Made by a program: the position numbers and the translations under genes. From contig CADBNF010000032.1 in NCBI GenBank assembly GCA_902796005.1, positions 1-64,000 of the forward strand: 64,000 nucleotides of DNA, in the 5' to 3' direction. Under the pieces are notes generated by a model, which was not told the origin of the DNA, searched no databases, and saw nothing but the letters and a program-made list of their open reading frames with translations. This DNA comes from an uncultured Lachnospiraceae bacterium (GTDB taxonomy: Bacteria > Bacillota > Clostridia > Lachnospirales > Lachnospiraceae). Each line of letters starts with the position of its first letter. The first letter of the stretch is position 1. Below, one piece after another: positions 49,572 through 57,946 of this stretch.

Positions 49572-50846
49572 ATGTCGTCTATAGAGGCTGCACTTGCATA
49601 TATGAGCACCGCCTGGCAGGGCTCCAAGCTGGGACTTGACCGGACCGTACGCCTCCTTAAGGCCCTGGGCAATCCCCAGGACAAGCTGAAATTCGTACAC
49701 ATTACCGGAACCAACGGCAAGGGAAGCACCGCCGCCATGATCGAATCCGTGCTGCGGCATTCGGGCTACAAAACCGGGCTTTTCACCTCACCGGCCATTA
49801 CCCGGTTCAATGAACGCATCCGTATTAACGGAGAGGATATTCCCGATGAGGACGTGGTAAGCCTCGTGGAAATGATGAAGCCCATCGCGGCTGCCATGGA
49901 TGACGATACCCCCACGGAATTTGAAGTGGTTACGGCCATGGCCATGCAGTATTTCTGCGATCAGAAGGTGGATATCGCCGTGCTGGAGGTGGGCATGGGC
50001 GGAAGAGGAGATTCCACCAACGTCATCAAAACCCCGGAAGCTGCCGTATTTGCCGCCATCGGCCTGGATCACACGGATTTCCTGGGAGATACCCTGGAGA
50101 AAATCGCCCGGGAAAAGGCAGGCATTATCAAGGAAGGCACCAGCGTGATTTCCTATCCCCAGCCGGAGGAGGCAGCGGCCGTGATACGGGAAGCCTGCGA
50201 GCAGACTCACAGTACCCTTTACACCGTAAAGGAAGAGGACGTTACCGTTAAAAAATGCGACCTTACGGGCTGTACCTTTGACTTTGCCGGTATGAAGGAC
50301 CTTTTCGTGCCTCTGTGCGGCACCTACCAGCCCTCCAATGCGGCCGTGGCCATCACGGCGGCAAAGGCTCTGGCAGAAAAAGGCTGGAACATTACGGAGG
50401 AAAGCATCCGTGCAGGCATCGGAAGCGTCAGGTGGCTCGGCAGGTTTGAGGTGCTTCGCACCGAACCGCCGGTGATCCTTGACGGCTCCCACAACCCCCA
50501 CGGCATCAGCGCCACGGTGAAAACCCTGAAGGAGCAGTTCGGGGACCGGAAGATTATCTTCGTGGTCGGCGTCATGGCGGATAAGGATGTCCACGGCATC
50601 TTTGAGAGCCTGGTTCCCCTGGCAAAGGAGTTCCACGCGGTTACGCCCCACAACGTGCGTTCCATGGCGGCAAAGGATCTGGCAAAGCTCCTGGAGAGCC
50701 TGGGAAGCACAGCCTACGGCTATGATACAATAGAAGAGGGCATCCGGCAGGCCATTGAAAACGCCGGGGATACATATCCGGTGGTGGCCATCGGTTCCCT
50801 GTATTTTTCCAATGATATCCGTACCGCCCTGAAGGAATTTCTGTAA
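49572..50846 (+). CDS. folC: Folylpolyglutamate/dihydrofolate synthase
   Basis: This encodes 424 residues. The ATP loop is I-T-G-T-N-G-K-G-S-T; other Mur-ligase-like blocks are F-T-S-P-A-I-T-R-F-N-E-R-I-R, V-E-V-G-M-G-G-R-G-D-S-T-N and L-D-G-S-H-N-P-H-G. It adds glutamates to folate, trapping it in the cell, and may also make dihydrofolate. Following folT by 50 bases in one riboswitch-controlled unit, it links uptake with retention. The ATG has a GAAAGAAGG site. Confidence 0.96.
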   Translation: MSSIEAALAYMSTAWQGSKLGLDRTVRLLKALGNPQDKLKFVHITGTNGKGSTAAMIESVLRHSGYKTGLFTSPAITRFNERIRINGEDIPDEDVVSLVEMMKPIAAAMDDDTPTEFEVVTAMAMQYFCDQKVDIAVLEVGMGGRGDSTNVIKTPEAAVFAAIGLDHTDFLGDTLEKIAREKAGIIKEGTSVISYPQPEEAAAVIREACEQTHSTLYTVKEEDVTVKKCDLTGCTFDFAGMKDLFVPLCGTYQPSNAAVAITAAKALAEKGWNITEESIRAGIGSVRWLGRFEVLRTEPPVILDGSHNPHGISATVKTLKEQFGDRKIIFVVGVMADKDVHGIFESLVPLAKEFHAVTPHNVRSMAAKDLAKLLESLGSTAYGYDTIEEGIRQAIENAGDTYPVVAIGSLYFSNDIRTALKEFL

Positions 50847-50866
50847 AGATTCTTTGCTTCTTTTGC

Positions 50867-50895
50867 TTGACATAAATAAATCCCCATGGTATATT
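50867..50895 (+). promoter_or_regulatory. Strong sigma-A promoter of rplU-prp-rpmA
   Basis: TTGACA (50867-50872) and TATATT (50890-50895) with a 17-bp spacer. Start is expected near 50902. Confidence 0.8.
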
Positions 50896-50899
50896 CTTG

Positions 50900-50982
50900 G
50901 GGTATGCCGCACAGAGAGGTAGAAGTATGCCCATTTCCGGGTATCACCATATCTGGCGAGATTGTATGATAGGAGGTGCCCT
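50900..50982 (+). promoter_or_regulatory. rplU 5' leader, candidate L21 autoregulatory leader
   Basis: The leader of about 80 bases can form GGGTAT (50900-50905) with ATGCCC (50927-50932). A second helix, GGG...CACC (50939-50948) with GGTGCCC (50975-50981), covers the end of the AGGAGG ribosome site at 50971-50976. A repressible leader upstream of L21 is known in Bacillota; identity with that family was not tested. Confidence 0.5.
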
Positions 50983-51291
50983 ATGTACGCTATTATTGCA
51001 ACCGGTGGAAAACAGTATAAGGTTTCTGAAGGCGATGTGATCAAGGTGGAAAAGCTTGCTGCCGAGGTTGGCGAAACCGTTACCTTTGACCAGGTTCTTG
51101 CGGTAAGAGACGATGCCGGACTTAAGGCCGGCGCTGACGTTGCTGCCTGCAAGGTTACCGCTACGGTTGAATGTGTCGGCAAGGCCAGAAAAGTAGTGGT
51201 TTACAAGTATAAGAGAAAAACCGGCTACCACAAGAAGAACGGCCACAGACAGCAGTTCACCCAGGTGAAGATCGAAGCCATCCAGGCTTAA
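50983..51291 (+). CDS. rplU: 50S ribosomal protein L21
   Basis: This encodes 102 residues: M-Y-A-I-I-A-T-G-G-K-Q-Y-K-V at the start and K-R-K-T-G-Y-H-K-K-N-G-H-R-Q at the end, both highly conserved in L21. It binds 23S rRNA near L20. The start is set by AGGAGG six bases upstream. A longer frame begins at 50962, but that would disrupt the leader. Confidence 0.98.
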   Translation: MYAIIATGGKQYKVSEGDVIKVEKLAAEVGETVTFDQVLAVRDDAGLKAGADVAACKVTATVECVGKARKVVVYKYKRKTGYHKKNGHRQQFTQVKIEAIQA

Positions 51292-51295
51292 TCCG

Positions 51296-51628
51296 ATGAC
51301 GGAGATTACCTTTTACCGGAACGAGGAAGAAGCATATACCGGTTTCCGTGTGGACGGACATGCGGGGTATGCCGAGGAAGGCGAGGATATCGTCTGCGCG
51401 GCCATTTCCGCACTGACCACCAATACGATTAATTCCATCATGGAGTTCACGGAGGATGAACCGGACATCGACGAGGACGAGGAAGAGGGCTACATGGATG
51501 TATCTTTCTTCGAAGTACCCGGTCATGACACCCAGCTTCTTATCCGTTCACTGGCCTTCGGTCTGTCGAATATCGAAGCCGAAGCAGAGTATTCAGACTT
51601 TATCCATGTTATGTTTGAGGAGGTGTAG
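51296..51628 (+). CDS. prp: Ribosomal-processing cysteine protease Prp
   Basis: This encodes 110 residues. Catalytic His22 and Cys34 lie in D-G-H-A-G-Y-A-E-E-G-E-D-I-V-C-A-A, the Prp motif. It removes the N-terminal extension of L27, encoded next, before ribosome assembly. An acidic segment at about 54-65 is notable. The gene starts four bases after rplU, and its stop is three bases before rpmA. Confidence 0.95.
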   Translation: MTEITFYRNEEEAYTGFRVDGHAGYAEEGEDIVCAAISALTTNTINSIMEFTEDEPDIDEDEEEGYMDVSFFEVPGHDTQLLIRSLAFGLSNIEAEAEYSDFIHVMFEEV

Positions 51629-51631
51629 GAC

Positions 51632-51916
51632 ATGTTAAGAATGAACCTTCAGTTCTTCGCTCATAAAAAGGGTGTGGGTTCCACAAAGAACGGTCGTGAT
51701 TCCGAGTCCAAGAGACTTGGCGCCAAGAGGGCAGACGGACAGTTCGTAAAGGCCGGAAACATCCTTTACAGACAGCGCGGAACGAAAATTCATCCCGGCC
51801 TGAATGTAGGCCTCGGAAGAGACGATACCCTGTTTGCTACAGCAGACGGCATCGTAAGATTCCAGAGAAAGGGAAGAGACAAGAAGATCGTTTCGGTTCT
51901 TCCTGTGGAAGAATAA
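51632..51916 (+). CDS. rpmA: 50S ribosomal protein L27 with Prp-cleaved N-terminus
   Basis: This encodes 94 residues. M-L-R-M-N-L-Q-F-F is the extension cut by Prp after Phe9, leaving A-H-K-K-G-V-G-S-T as the mature N-terminus that reaches the peptidyl-transferase centre. The rest ([10 protein letters not shown] and [13 protein letters not shown]) is standard L27. A GAGGAGGTG site precedes the ATG. A terminator follows. Confidence 0.98.
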   Translation: MLRMNLQFFAHKKGVGSTKNGRDSESKRLGAKRADGQFVKAGNILYRQRGTKIHPGLNVGLGRDDTLFATADGIVRFQRKGRDKKIVSVLPVEE

Positions 51917-51920
51917 GAAT

Positions 51921-51946
51921 AAAAAGGGCCATTCATGGCCCTTTTT
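51921..51946 (+). terminator. Rho-independent terminator after rpmA
   Basis: A 12-bp perfect stem closes on a two-base TC turn and ends in T5. obg starts only 23 bases later, so read-through or a promoter inside this hairpin region must drive it. Confidence 0.85.
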
Positions 51947-51968
51947 GCGTATTTTTTTGGAGATTATT

Positions 51969-53264
51969 ATGTTTGCAGACAGAGCAAGAATCATTATCAG
52001 GTCCGGCAAGGGCGGAGACGGACACGTCAGCTTCCGCAGGGAGAAGTTTGTCGCTGCCGGCGGACCCGACGGCGGAGACGGCGGAAAAGGCGGCGATGTC
52101 ATTTTTCAGGTGGATGAAGGACAGAACACCCTGATCAAATACCGGCACGCCCGTAAATTTGCTGCTACAGACGGAGAAAACGGAGGAAAAAGACGCTGCC
52201 ACGGCCACGACGGAGAGGATATCATCCTTCCCGTACCGCCCGGAACAGTGATCAAGGATATTGAAACCGGCAAGGTCATCATGGACATGTCGGGGGATCA
52301 TAAACGGGAAATCATCTTAAGAGGCGGCAGAGGCGGCAAGGGCAATATGAACTATGCCACCCCCACCATGCAGGTGCCCAAATATGCCCAGCCGGGCCAG
52401 CCGGCCACGGAGCTGGAGGTGCTGCTGGAGCTGAAGGTGATTGCGGACGTGGGCCTTCTGGGCTTCCCGAACGTGGGTAAATCCACCTTTTTATCCCGGG
52501 TCAGCAATGCCCAGCCGAAGATCGCCAATTATCATTTCACCACCCTGCAGCCCAATCTCGGCGTGGTGGACGTAGAGGGCTGCTCCGGATTTGTCATTGC
52601 GGACATTCCGGGGCTTATTGAAGGCGCTTCCGAAGGCGCAGGCTTAGGCTATGAGTTCCTGCGGCATGTGGAACGCACCCGGTACATGATCCATATTGTG
52701 GATGCGGCCTCCACGGAGGGCAGGGATCCGGTGGAGGACATTTACCGGATCAACGAGGAGCTGGAAAAATACAACCCCGAGCTGGCGAAGAGGCCCCAGG
52801 TCATCGCCGCCAACAAAACCGACGTGATTTTCCTGGAGGAAGGCCAGGAGGATCCGGTGGAGCGGCTGAAGAAGGAATTCGGGCCGAAGGGCGTGGAGGT
52901 ATTTCCCATCTCCGCCGTAACCGGCGAGGGCATTAAGCCGCTGCTGTATTATGTACAGGAGCAGCTGGACCGACTGCCGAAGGAGACCATTGTTTTCGAG
53001 CAGGAGTTCGTTCCCGAAGAAATCCTGGCCCGGGAAGACCTTCCCTATACCGTGGAATACAATTCGAAGGAAAAGGCTTACGTGGTGGAAGGCCCGAAGA
53101 TCGAAAAGATGCTGGGCTATACCAACCTGGATTCCGAAAAAGGCTTCCGCTTTTTCCAGAAATTCCTTAAGGACAGCGGTATCCTGGATGATCTGGAAGA
53201 GGCCGGTATTCAGGAAGGCGATACGGTGCGTATATACGGACACGTATTTGATTATTATAAATAA
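51969..53264 (+). CDS. obg: GTPase Obg
   Basis: This encodes 431 residues. The Gly-rich Obg fold (1-158) starts M-F-A-D-R-A-R-I-I-I-R-S-G-K-G-G-D-G. The G domain has G-F-P-N-V-G-K-S-T (G1), D-I-P-G-L-I-E-G-A (G3) and N-K-T-D (G4). A C-terminal OCT domain (about 350-431) includes Y-T-N-L-D-S-E-K-G. It acts in 50S assembly and the stringent response. An in-frame ATG at 51945 lies on the terminator, so ATG 51969 after TTGGAG is used. Confidence 0.97.
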   Translation: MFADRARIIIRSGKGGDGHVSFRREKFVAAGGPDGGDGGKGGDVIFQVDEGQNTLIKYRHARKFAATDGENGGKRRCHGHDGEDIILPVPPGTVIKDIETGKVIMDMSGDHKREIILRGGRGGKGNMNYATPTMQVPKYAQPGQPATELEVLLELKVIADVGLLGFPNVGKSTFLSRVSNAQPKIANYHFTTLQPNLGVVDVEGCSGFVIADIPGLIEGASEGAGLGYEFLRHVERTRYMIHIVDAASTEGRDPVEDIYRINEELEKYNPELAKRPQVIAANKTDVIFLEEGQEDPVERLKKEFGPKGVEVFPISAVTGEGIKPLLYYVQEQLDRLPKETIVFEQEFVPEEILAREDLPYTVEYNSKEKAYVVEGPKIEKMLGYTNLDSEKGFRFFQKFLKDSGILDDLEEAGIQEGDTVRIYGHVFDYYK

Positions 53265-53280
53265 AGGAGTTTAACCGAAA

Positions 53281-53586
53281 ATGACCAGCAAACAGCGGGC
53301 ATATTTAAAAGGACTTGCCATGAATATTGACCCGGTGGTCCTGATCGGCAAAGGCGGCCTGACCCCTGAAATCATCAGTGCCGCGGATGAGGCGCTGGAA
53401 GCCCGGGAACTGATCAAGGTCGGGCAGCTGCAGAACTGCTTTGACGACATTAAGGAGATGGCCGTTATCCTCGGAGAACGCACCAGATCCGAGGTCGTTC
53501 AGGTTATCGGCAGGAAAATCGTGCTGTACAGGCCCGGAAAAGAGGATAAGAAGAAAATTGAGCTTCCCAAAGCCGGGAGGAAATAA
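53281..53586 (+). CDS. yhbY: CRM-domain RNA-binding protein YhbY
   Basis: This encodes 101 residues: L-T-S-K-Q-R-A-Y-L-K-G-L-A-type start, then V-V-L-I-G-K-G-G-L-T and I-G-R-K-I-V-L-Y-R-P. The G-K-G-G loop is the CRM RNA-binding signature. It associates with pre-50S particles. It lies between obg and nadD in the common Bacillota order; an AAAGGAG site is 12 bases upstream of the ATG. Confidence 0.95.
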   Translation: MTSKQRAYLKGLAMNIDPVVLIGKGGLTPEIISAADEALEARELIKVGQLQNCFDDIKEMAVILGERTRSEVVQVIGRKIVLYRPGKEDKKKIELPKAGRK

Positions 53587-53587
53587 A

Positions 53588-54229
53588 ATGGCGGAGAATA
53601 TACGCAGAATCGGTATCCTGGGCGGTACCTTCAATCCCATTCATCTCGGACATCTTATCTTTGCCCAGTCGGCGGCAGAGGTCCTGAAGCTGGACAGTAT
53701 CTGGTTCATGCCGGCGGGCAATCCGCCCCACAAGCAGCATGTGAAGGGGATGATTTCCGATGAACAGCGGCTGGAGATGGTCCGGCTGTCCGTGGAGGAC
53801 AATCCGGATTTTGCCATCGAAACCTATGAACTGGAAAAGCAGGGGCTTTCCTATACCCATGAAACCCTGGCGGCCCTGAAGGAAAAACACCCGAGGGATG
53901 ACTATTATTTCCTTATCGGGGAGGATTCCCTGCTGGATTTCGAAACCTGGAAATGCCCGGAGAAAATCGTGCAGTATGCCCATATCGTGACGGCAGTCAG
54001 GCCGGGCTCCGGCAACCGGGAGGAGATCCGCAAGACCGCGGAGACTCTTTCCGAAAAGCTGCACGGGGATTTTATTGTCATCGAGACGCCTGCCATAGAG
54101 ATTTCTTCCAGCGACATCCGCCGCAAGGTAAGGGAAATGCAGAACTTCCGCTATCTTGTGCGGGATGAGGTGTTTGCGTATATTCTTAAAAATCATCTGT
54201 ATATGGAGGACTACCGGGAAGAAGCATGA
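53588..54229 (+). CDS. nadD: Nicotinate-nucleotide adenylyltransferase
   Basis: This encodes 213 residues. G-G-T-F-N-P-I-H-L-G-H at 12-22 is the nucleotidyltransferase signature, with P-H-K near 48 and I-S-S-S-D-I-R-R-K-V near the end. It joins nicotinate mononucleotide and ATP to make deamido-NAD. ATG 53588 directly follows the yhbY stop with a GGGAGGAAAT site. It overlaps yqeK by four bases. Confidence 0.96.
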   Translation: MAENIRRIGILGGTFNPIHLGHLIFAQSAAEVLKLDSIWFMPAGNPPHKQHVKGMISDEQRLEMVRLSVEDNPDFAIETYELEKQGLSYTHETLAALKEKHPRDDYYFLIGEDSLLDFETWKCPEKIVQYAHIVTAVRPGSGNREEIRKTAETLSEKLHGDFIVIETPAIEISSSDIRRKVREMQNFRYLVRDEVFAYILKNHLYMEDYREEA

Positions 54230-54828
54230 AAAGGCTGTATATAGAAGACTGGCTGAAGATAGAAGAGAAGCTTAAAGCCGCCCTGAACCCCGTGCGGTAC
54301 CAGCATACCCTGGGAGTGACCTACACGGCTGCCGCCCTGGCCATGAATTACGGGCTGGACGTGGGCCGGGCCAGGCTTGCGGGACTCCTGCACGACTGCG
54401 CAAAGTGCTTTTCCGACGAGGAGAAAAGACGCATGTGCAGGGAATACAACGTACCGGTAACCCAGTTTGAACTGGATCATCCCGCGCTTCTGCACAGTAA
54501 GCTGGGGGCTTATGTGGCCAGGGATGAATACGGCGTGGAGGATGAGGAAATCCTTTCCGCCATCAGCTGGCACACCACCGGCAGACCGCAGATGACCAGG
54601 CTGGAGCAGATTATCTATCTGGCGGATTATATCGAGCCCAACCGGGACGACGAGCTGCCGGATCTGACAGAGATCAGGAAGCTTGCCTTTACGGATCTGG
54701 ACAGGTGCTGCGAGGCTGTCATGGCCGCCTGCATCGAATTTATACAAAGGTCCGGAAAAAGCATGGACAGCATGACGGTTGAGGCTTATAATTATTACAG
54801 AAAACTGAACCATCCGGAAGAAGCTTAA
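54226..54828 (+). CDS. yqeK: HD-domain protein YqeK
   Basis: This encodes 200 residues. The metal ligands are in R-Y-Q-H-T-L-G-V, L-L-H-D-C-A-K, H-P-A-L-L-H-S and I-S-W-H-T-T-G-R, then A-D-Y-I-E-P-N-R. YqeK enzymes split diadenosine tetraphosphate symmetrically, giving stress-nucleotide control. Coupled to nadD by the four-base overlap. It should be cytoplasmic and iron- or manganese-dependent. Confidence 0.94.
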   Translation: MKRLYIEDWLKIEEKLKAALNPVRYQHTLGVTYTAAALAMNYGLDVGRARLAGLLHDCAKCFSDEEKRRMCREYNVPVTQFELDHPALLHSKLGAYVARDEYGVEDEEILSAISWHTTGRPQMTRLEQIIYLADYIEPNRDDELPDLTEIRKLAFTDLDRCCEAVMAACIEFIQRSGKSMDSMTVEAYNYYRKLNHPEEA

Positions 54829-54860
54829 GACAGAGACCGGTGTTGAAAGGAGAATCGAGC

Positions 54861-55220
54861 ATGAACGCTTCCAAAAAAATGGCTTCCCTGGCGGTGCACG
54901 CCCTGGAAGAAAAGAAGGCGTCGGATATAAAAATCATCGATATCGAAAAGGTTTCCACGCTGGCGGATTATTTCATCATATCCAGCGGCAGCAACAGGAA
55001 CCAGGTCCAGGCCATGGCGGATGCCGTGGAGGAGGAGCTCGGACGTGCGGGCTTCGAGCCGAAGCATGTGGAGGGCTACCGGACAGCAAACTGGATCCTG
55101 ATGGACTACGGTGATATCGTGCTGCATATTTTTGATGAGGAGAACCGGGTATTCTACGATCTGGAAAGAATCTGGAGAGACGGTGAAAGCATCATCAAGG
55201 AGCAGCTGGAGGAAGAATAA
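54861..55220 (+). CDS. rsfS: Ribosomal silencing factor RsfS
   Basis: This encodes 119 residues: K-A-S-D-I-K-I-I-D-I-E-K-V-S, A-D-Y-F-I-I-S-S-G-S-N-R-N-Q-V and G-D-I-V-L-H-I-F-D-E-E-N-R-V-F-Y, the standard RsfS pattern. It binds L14 and blocks subunit joining when nutrients fall. ATG 54861 is ten bases past AAAGGAG; the upstream in-frame start at 54840 has no site. Last gene of the obg operon. Confidence 0.95.
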   Translation: MNASKKMASLAVHALEEKKASDIKIIDIEKVSTLADYFIISSGSNRNQVQAMADAVEEELGRAGFEPKHVEGYRTANWILMDYGDIVLHIFDEENRVFYDLERIWRDGESIIKEQLEEE

Positions 55221-55267
55221 ACCCTCCTTTGTATCCGCAGAAGTGCATTATAAGACATGAAGAATAG

Positions 55268-55305
55268 TAAGCCGGGGCTTAAACAAAAGCCCCGGCTTAT
55301 TTTTT
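55268..55305. terminator. Terminator after rsfS, shared with the facing pseudogene
   Basis: A perfect 13-bp stem (55268-55280 with 55287-55299) with a 6-base loop and T6 tail. The minus strand offers an AT-rich tail for the converging acetyltransferase remnant. Confidence 0.92.
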
Positions 55306-55800
55306 ATTCTGCCAATTTGTAATACATGATGTGCATGTCTTCGTAATGGCCGTCCTTCACCTGAAAGCCCTTCGGGATAATGCCGGCTTCAATGAAGCCT
55401 ACGCGCTCGTAGAGCCTTCTGGCGCCCTTGTTGGAATCCACCACACCGTTGAACTGCATCAGGCGGAAACCCCGTCTGCGGGCTTCCTCGAGGCCTCACG
55501 CACAAGCATTTCCCCCAGATGCTGCCCCCGCAGGTCTTTGCGCAGGAGATAGGTGGCGTTGGCGATGGAAGAGCAGCGGCCGGGGATATTCTGGCCCATC
55601 ATATACATGCCCACGGGCGTATCAACCGGCATTTCCGCAAGGACGGCGGCATACTCTTCGGAAGCCAGGAAGCCTGCGAACATTTCCGGGGTGAAGGTTT
55701 CCGTAAAGGGGAAGGAGCCCCCTTCTTCTATGATTTCATTGAACACTTCCAGCATGGCCGGGGTGTCTTTTTCCTCAAATTTTCTGATTCTGTATTCCAT
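55304..55800 (-). pseudogene. GNAT acetyltransferase broken by a one-base frameshift
   Basis: The first part, from ATG at 55800 (with GGAGG nine bases upstream), encodes 103 residues, starting M-E-Y-R-I-R-K-F and including the acetyl-CoA loop R-K-D-L-R-G-Q-H-L-G-E-M-L-V. Near 55492 the frame shifts by one base, after which about 62 more GNAT-like residues follow (R-R-G-F-R-L-M-Q-F-N-G-V-V-D-S-N, then A-R-R-L-Y-E-R-V-G-F) to a stop at 55304-55306. In the unshifted frame translation ends after another 13 residues. The intact protein would have about 165 residues. A sequencing error or real recent loss both fit; the downstream half is otherwise undecayed. Confidence 0.8.
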
Positions 55801-55910
55801 TTGGTCAAATCCTCCGTATCTGTACTCCCTACTATAATCGATTTCCGGAAGATTGCAAGGAGTTTGGTCGGCTGCCGCAGGATTTGGCGGTTTTCCTTCC
55901 GTATGGAAAA

Positions 55911-55919
55911 TGCTATAAT
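55911..55919 (+). promoter_or_regulatory. Extended -10 promoter of the galactokinase-family gene
   Basis: TGC-TATAAT at 55911-55919. The -35 distance holds only TTTTCC. The leader is about 45 bases with an AAGAGGAGG ribosome site. Confidence 0.6.
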
Positions 55920-55969
55920 GAAATAAGACAGTTTTGTCTGAAAAAATACCCGCAACAAGAGGAGGCCTT

Positions 55970-57205
55970 ATGAACCAGGCGAACAGCGTTCCGGCGGCAT
56001 ATGCCGGCAATACCTATATTCTCTACCTGCAGGACAGATTCTTTGAAATATACAGGCAGGAATGCACCCACTGCTTTGCCGCGCCGGGCAGAAGCGAGCT
56101 GGGCGGAAACCATACGGACCACCAGAACGGCCATGTGCTGGCCTGCGCGGTGAACCTGTACATCCGGGCGGCGGCAGCGCGCAACGGTTCGGAATACGTA
56201 TTTCTATATTCCGAAGACTACGGCATGACCCGCGTTTCCGTGCTGGAGCTTGAAAGCAGGGAAGAGGAGAAGAATACCACGGCTGCCCTCATGCGGGGCA
56301 TCCTTTCCGCCTTCCGGGACCGGGGCGTACAGCTGTCCGGCCTGGATATCTATGTGAAATCAGAGGTGCCGGCGGGAAGCGGACTTTCTTCCTCCGCAGC
56401 CTTTGAGGTGCTTTTTGCGAAAATCGTGGATACCTTCTTCAATGAAGAAAGGCTGGAAGCACCTGTGCTGGCCCGCATCGGCCAGTATGCGGAAAATGTA
56501 TATTTCGGCAAGCCCTGCGGCCTGATGGATCAGACAGCCTGTGCCGTGGGCGGCGCTGTGGGCATTGATTTCCTTCCGGAGGAACCGGTTATTGAGAAGA
56601 CTGCACTGGATTTTTCTGCCTACGGCTACGGCCTGTGCATCATTGATTCCGGTGCCGGCCATGCGGATCTCACGGAGGAATATGCTGCCATCCCTGCGGA
56701 AATGCGGAACATAGCAGGCTTTTTCGAAAAGAAGGTCCTGGGAGAAGTAGAAGAGACGCAGTTCCTGGAGAAAATCGGAGAGCTGCGGGAACGCTTCGGC
56801 GACCGGGCCGTGCTGCGCGCCTACCATTTCTTTACGGAAGATAAAAGGGCTCGGGAGGAATTCCTGGCCGTTAAGGAAGGCAGATTTGCTGATTTCCTCC
56901 GTCTGGTGAAGGCATCCGGGGATTCTTCCTTCAAGAATCTGCAGAACATTGTGCCGGCCGGGAGCACCCTGCACCAGGAGATGGCCATCGCCCTGATGAC
57001 GGCGGAGCATGCCCTTGCCGGAACCGGGGGCGTCTGCCGGGTACACGGCGGCGGTTTTGCCGGTACGATCCAGGCCTTTGTTCCCCTGGAAAGAATGGAG
57101 AGCTTCATCCGGCGTATGGAGACAGTGCTGGGCAGGGGCTGCTGTAAAATCCTGCAGGTGGAAAATGAAGGCGTCTGCGCGTATTCGCTTACGGGAAAGG
57201 AATAA
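55970..57205 (+). CDS. GHMP kinase of the galactokinase family
   Basis: This encodes 411 residues. The galactokinase-type N-terminal signature is present in modified form, A-P-G-R-S-E-L-G-G-N-H-T-D-H-Q, where galactokinases usually have G-R-x-N-x-I-G-E-H-T-D-Y. The GHMP ATP loop is V-P-A-G-S-G-L-S-S-S-A-A, and the C-terminal loop is V-H-G-G-G-F-A-G-T. It phosphorylates a sugar at C1, probably galactose or a relative; the altered first motif leaves specificity open. No galT or galE is adjacent. The upstream in-frame ATG 55934 is too close to the promoter; 55970 is well placed. Confidence 0.82.
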   Translation: MNQANSVPAAYAGNTYILYLQDRFFEIYRQECTHCFAAPGRSELGGNHTDHQNGHVLACAVNLYIRAAAARNGSEYVFLYSEDYGMTRVSVLELESREEEKNTTAALMRGILSAFRDRGVQLSGLDIYVKSEVPAGSGLSSSAAFEVLFAKIVDTFFNEERLEAPVLARIGQYAENVYFGKPCGLMDQTACAVGGAVGIDFLPEEPVIEKTALDFSAYGYGLCIIDSGAGHADLTEEYAAIPAEMRNIAGFFEKKVLGEVEETQFLEKIGELRERFGDRAVLRAYHFFTEDKRAREEFLAVKEGRFADFLRLVKASGDSSFKNLQNIVPAGSTLHQEMAIALMTAEHALAGTGGVCRVHGGGFAGTIQAFVPLERMESFIRRMETVLGRGCCKILQVENEGVCAYSLTGKE

Positions 57206-57208
57206 GCC

Positions 57209-57946
57209 ATGCTTATCGAAAACGGTCAGTTTATCATGCAGGGAAAAAGCATGGATGACCCGGAAAGAATAAAGAACCCCGAAGAGCTCATTGCCCTGGT
57301 GGACCGGGTCGGCTTCCTTCCCTTATTTGCCAATACGGTACCCGGCTTTTCCGTGGAGGACATGTCTTACCCGGGTTACTGGTGGTCGGGCGATCCCGAA
57401 AGAGATCCCTGGGAATGGCGGATAGCTGCCAGTGCTGCAGAAAGCCTGGTTTACGGCAAGTTTTTCGAGCGGAAGGCCGGTTTTATTTCCCGGAAATGGT
57501 TCCCTGTCTTTGCCAATTACCGCAGGGACGGCTATGATTTTGATGCCCGGTGGGACGACGGCCTCGCCAGCCGCAGGCAGAAGAAAATCATGGACGAAAT
57601 GCCGGACGGAGAGACCCGGTTCTCCTACGAGATAAAGGAGCTGGCCGGGTTCGGAAAAGGCGGCGAAAAGAATTTCGAGGGAACCATCACGGATCTGCAG
57701 ATGCAGGGGTATCTGATTGTACGGGATTTCCGGCAGAAAAAGCGGAAAAAGGACGGTAAGGGCTACGGCTGGCATATTTCCGTGTATTCCACCCCGGAGG
57801 CAAAGTGGGGCAGGGAGGAAATCGCCGCCGCCTACCGGGAGGAGCCGGCGGATTCCTTTGCCCGGATCCTGGACTTCCTGAAATCCCTGTACCCGGAAGC
57901 AGAAGAGAAGCAGCTGAAACAGATCATGAAAGGATTGCGTGCATGA
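57209..57946 (+). CDS. AlkZ-related winged-helix protein, function unknown
   Basis: This encodes 245 residues. The start includes P-E-E-L-I-A-L-V-D-R-V-G-F-L-P-L-F, then Y-P-G-Y-W-W-S-G-D-P-E-R-D-P-W-E-W-R, W-F-P-V-F-A-N-Y-R-R-D-G-Y-D-F and a late Lys-rich region. I associate it with the AlkZ-related proteins of Clostridia, small relatives of the AlkZ/YcaQ DNA glycosylases, but the Q-x-Q catalytic motif is not seen, so base excision is doubtful. No membrane or signal segment. It follows the kinase by three bases and overlaps the serine dehydratase by four. Confidence 0.6.
   Translation: MLIENGQFIMQGKSMDDPERIKNPEELIALVDRVGFLPLFANTVPGFSVEDMSYPGYWWSGDPERDPWEWRIAASAAESLVYGKFFERKAGFISRKWFPVFANYRRDGYDFDARWDDGLASRRQKKIMDEMPDGETRFSYEIKELAGFGKGGEKNFEGTITDLQMQGYLIVRDFRQKKRKKDGKGYGWHISVYSTPEAKWGREEIAAAYREEPADSFARILDFLKSLYPEAEEKQLKQIMKGLRA

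Noticed and set aside
49788..51182. Minus-strand frame of 464 residues
   Set aside because: It crosses antisense over folC, the rplU promoter and rplU, so it cannot be a gene.
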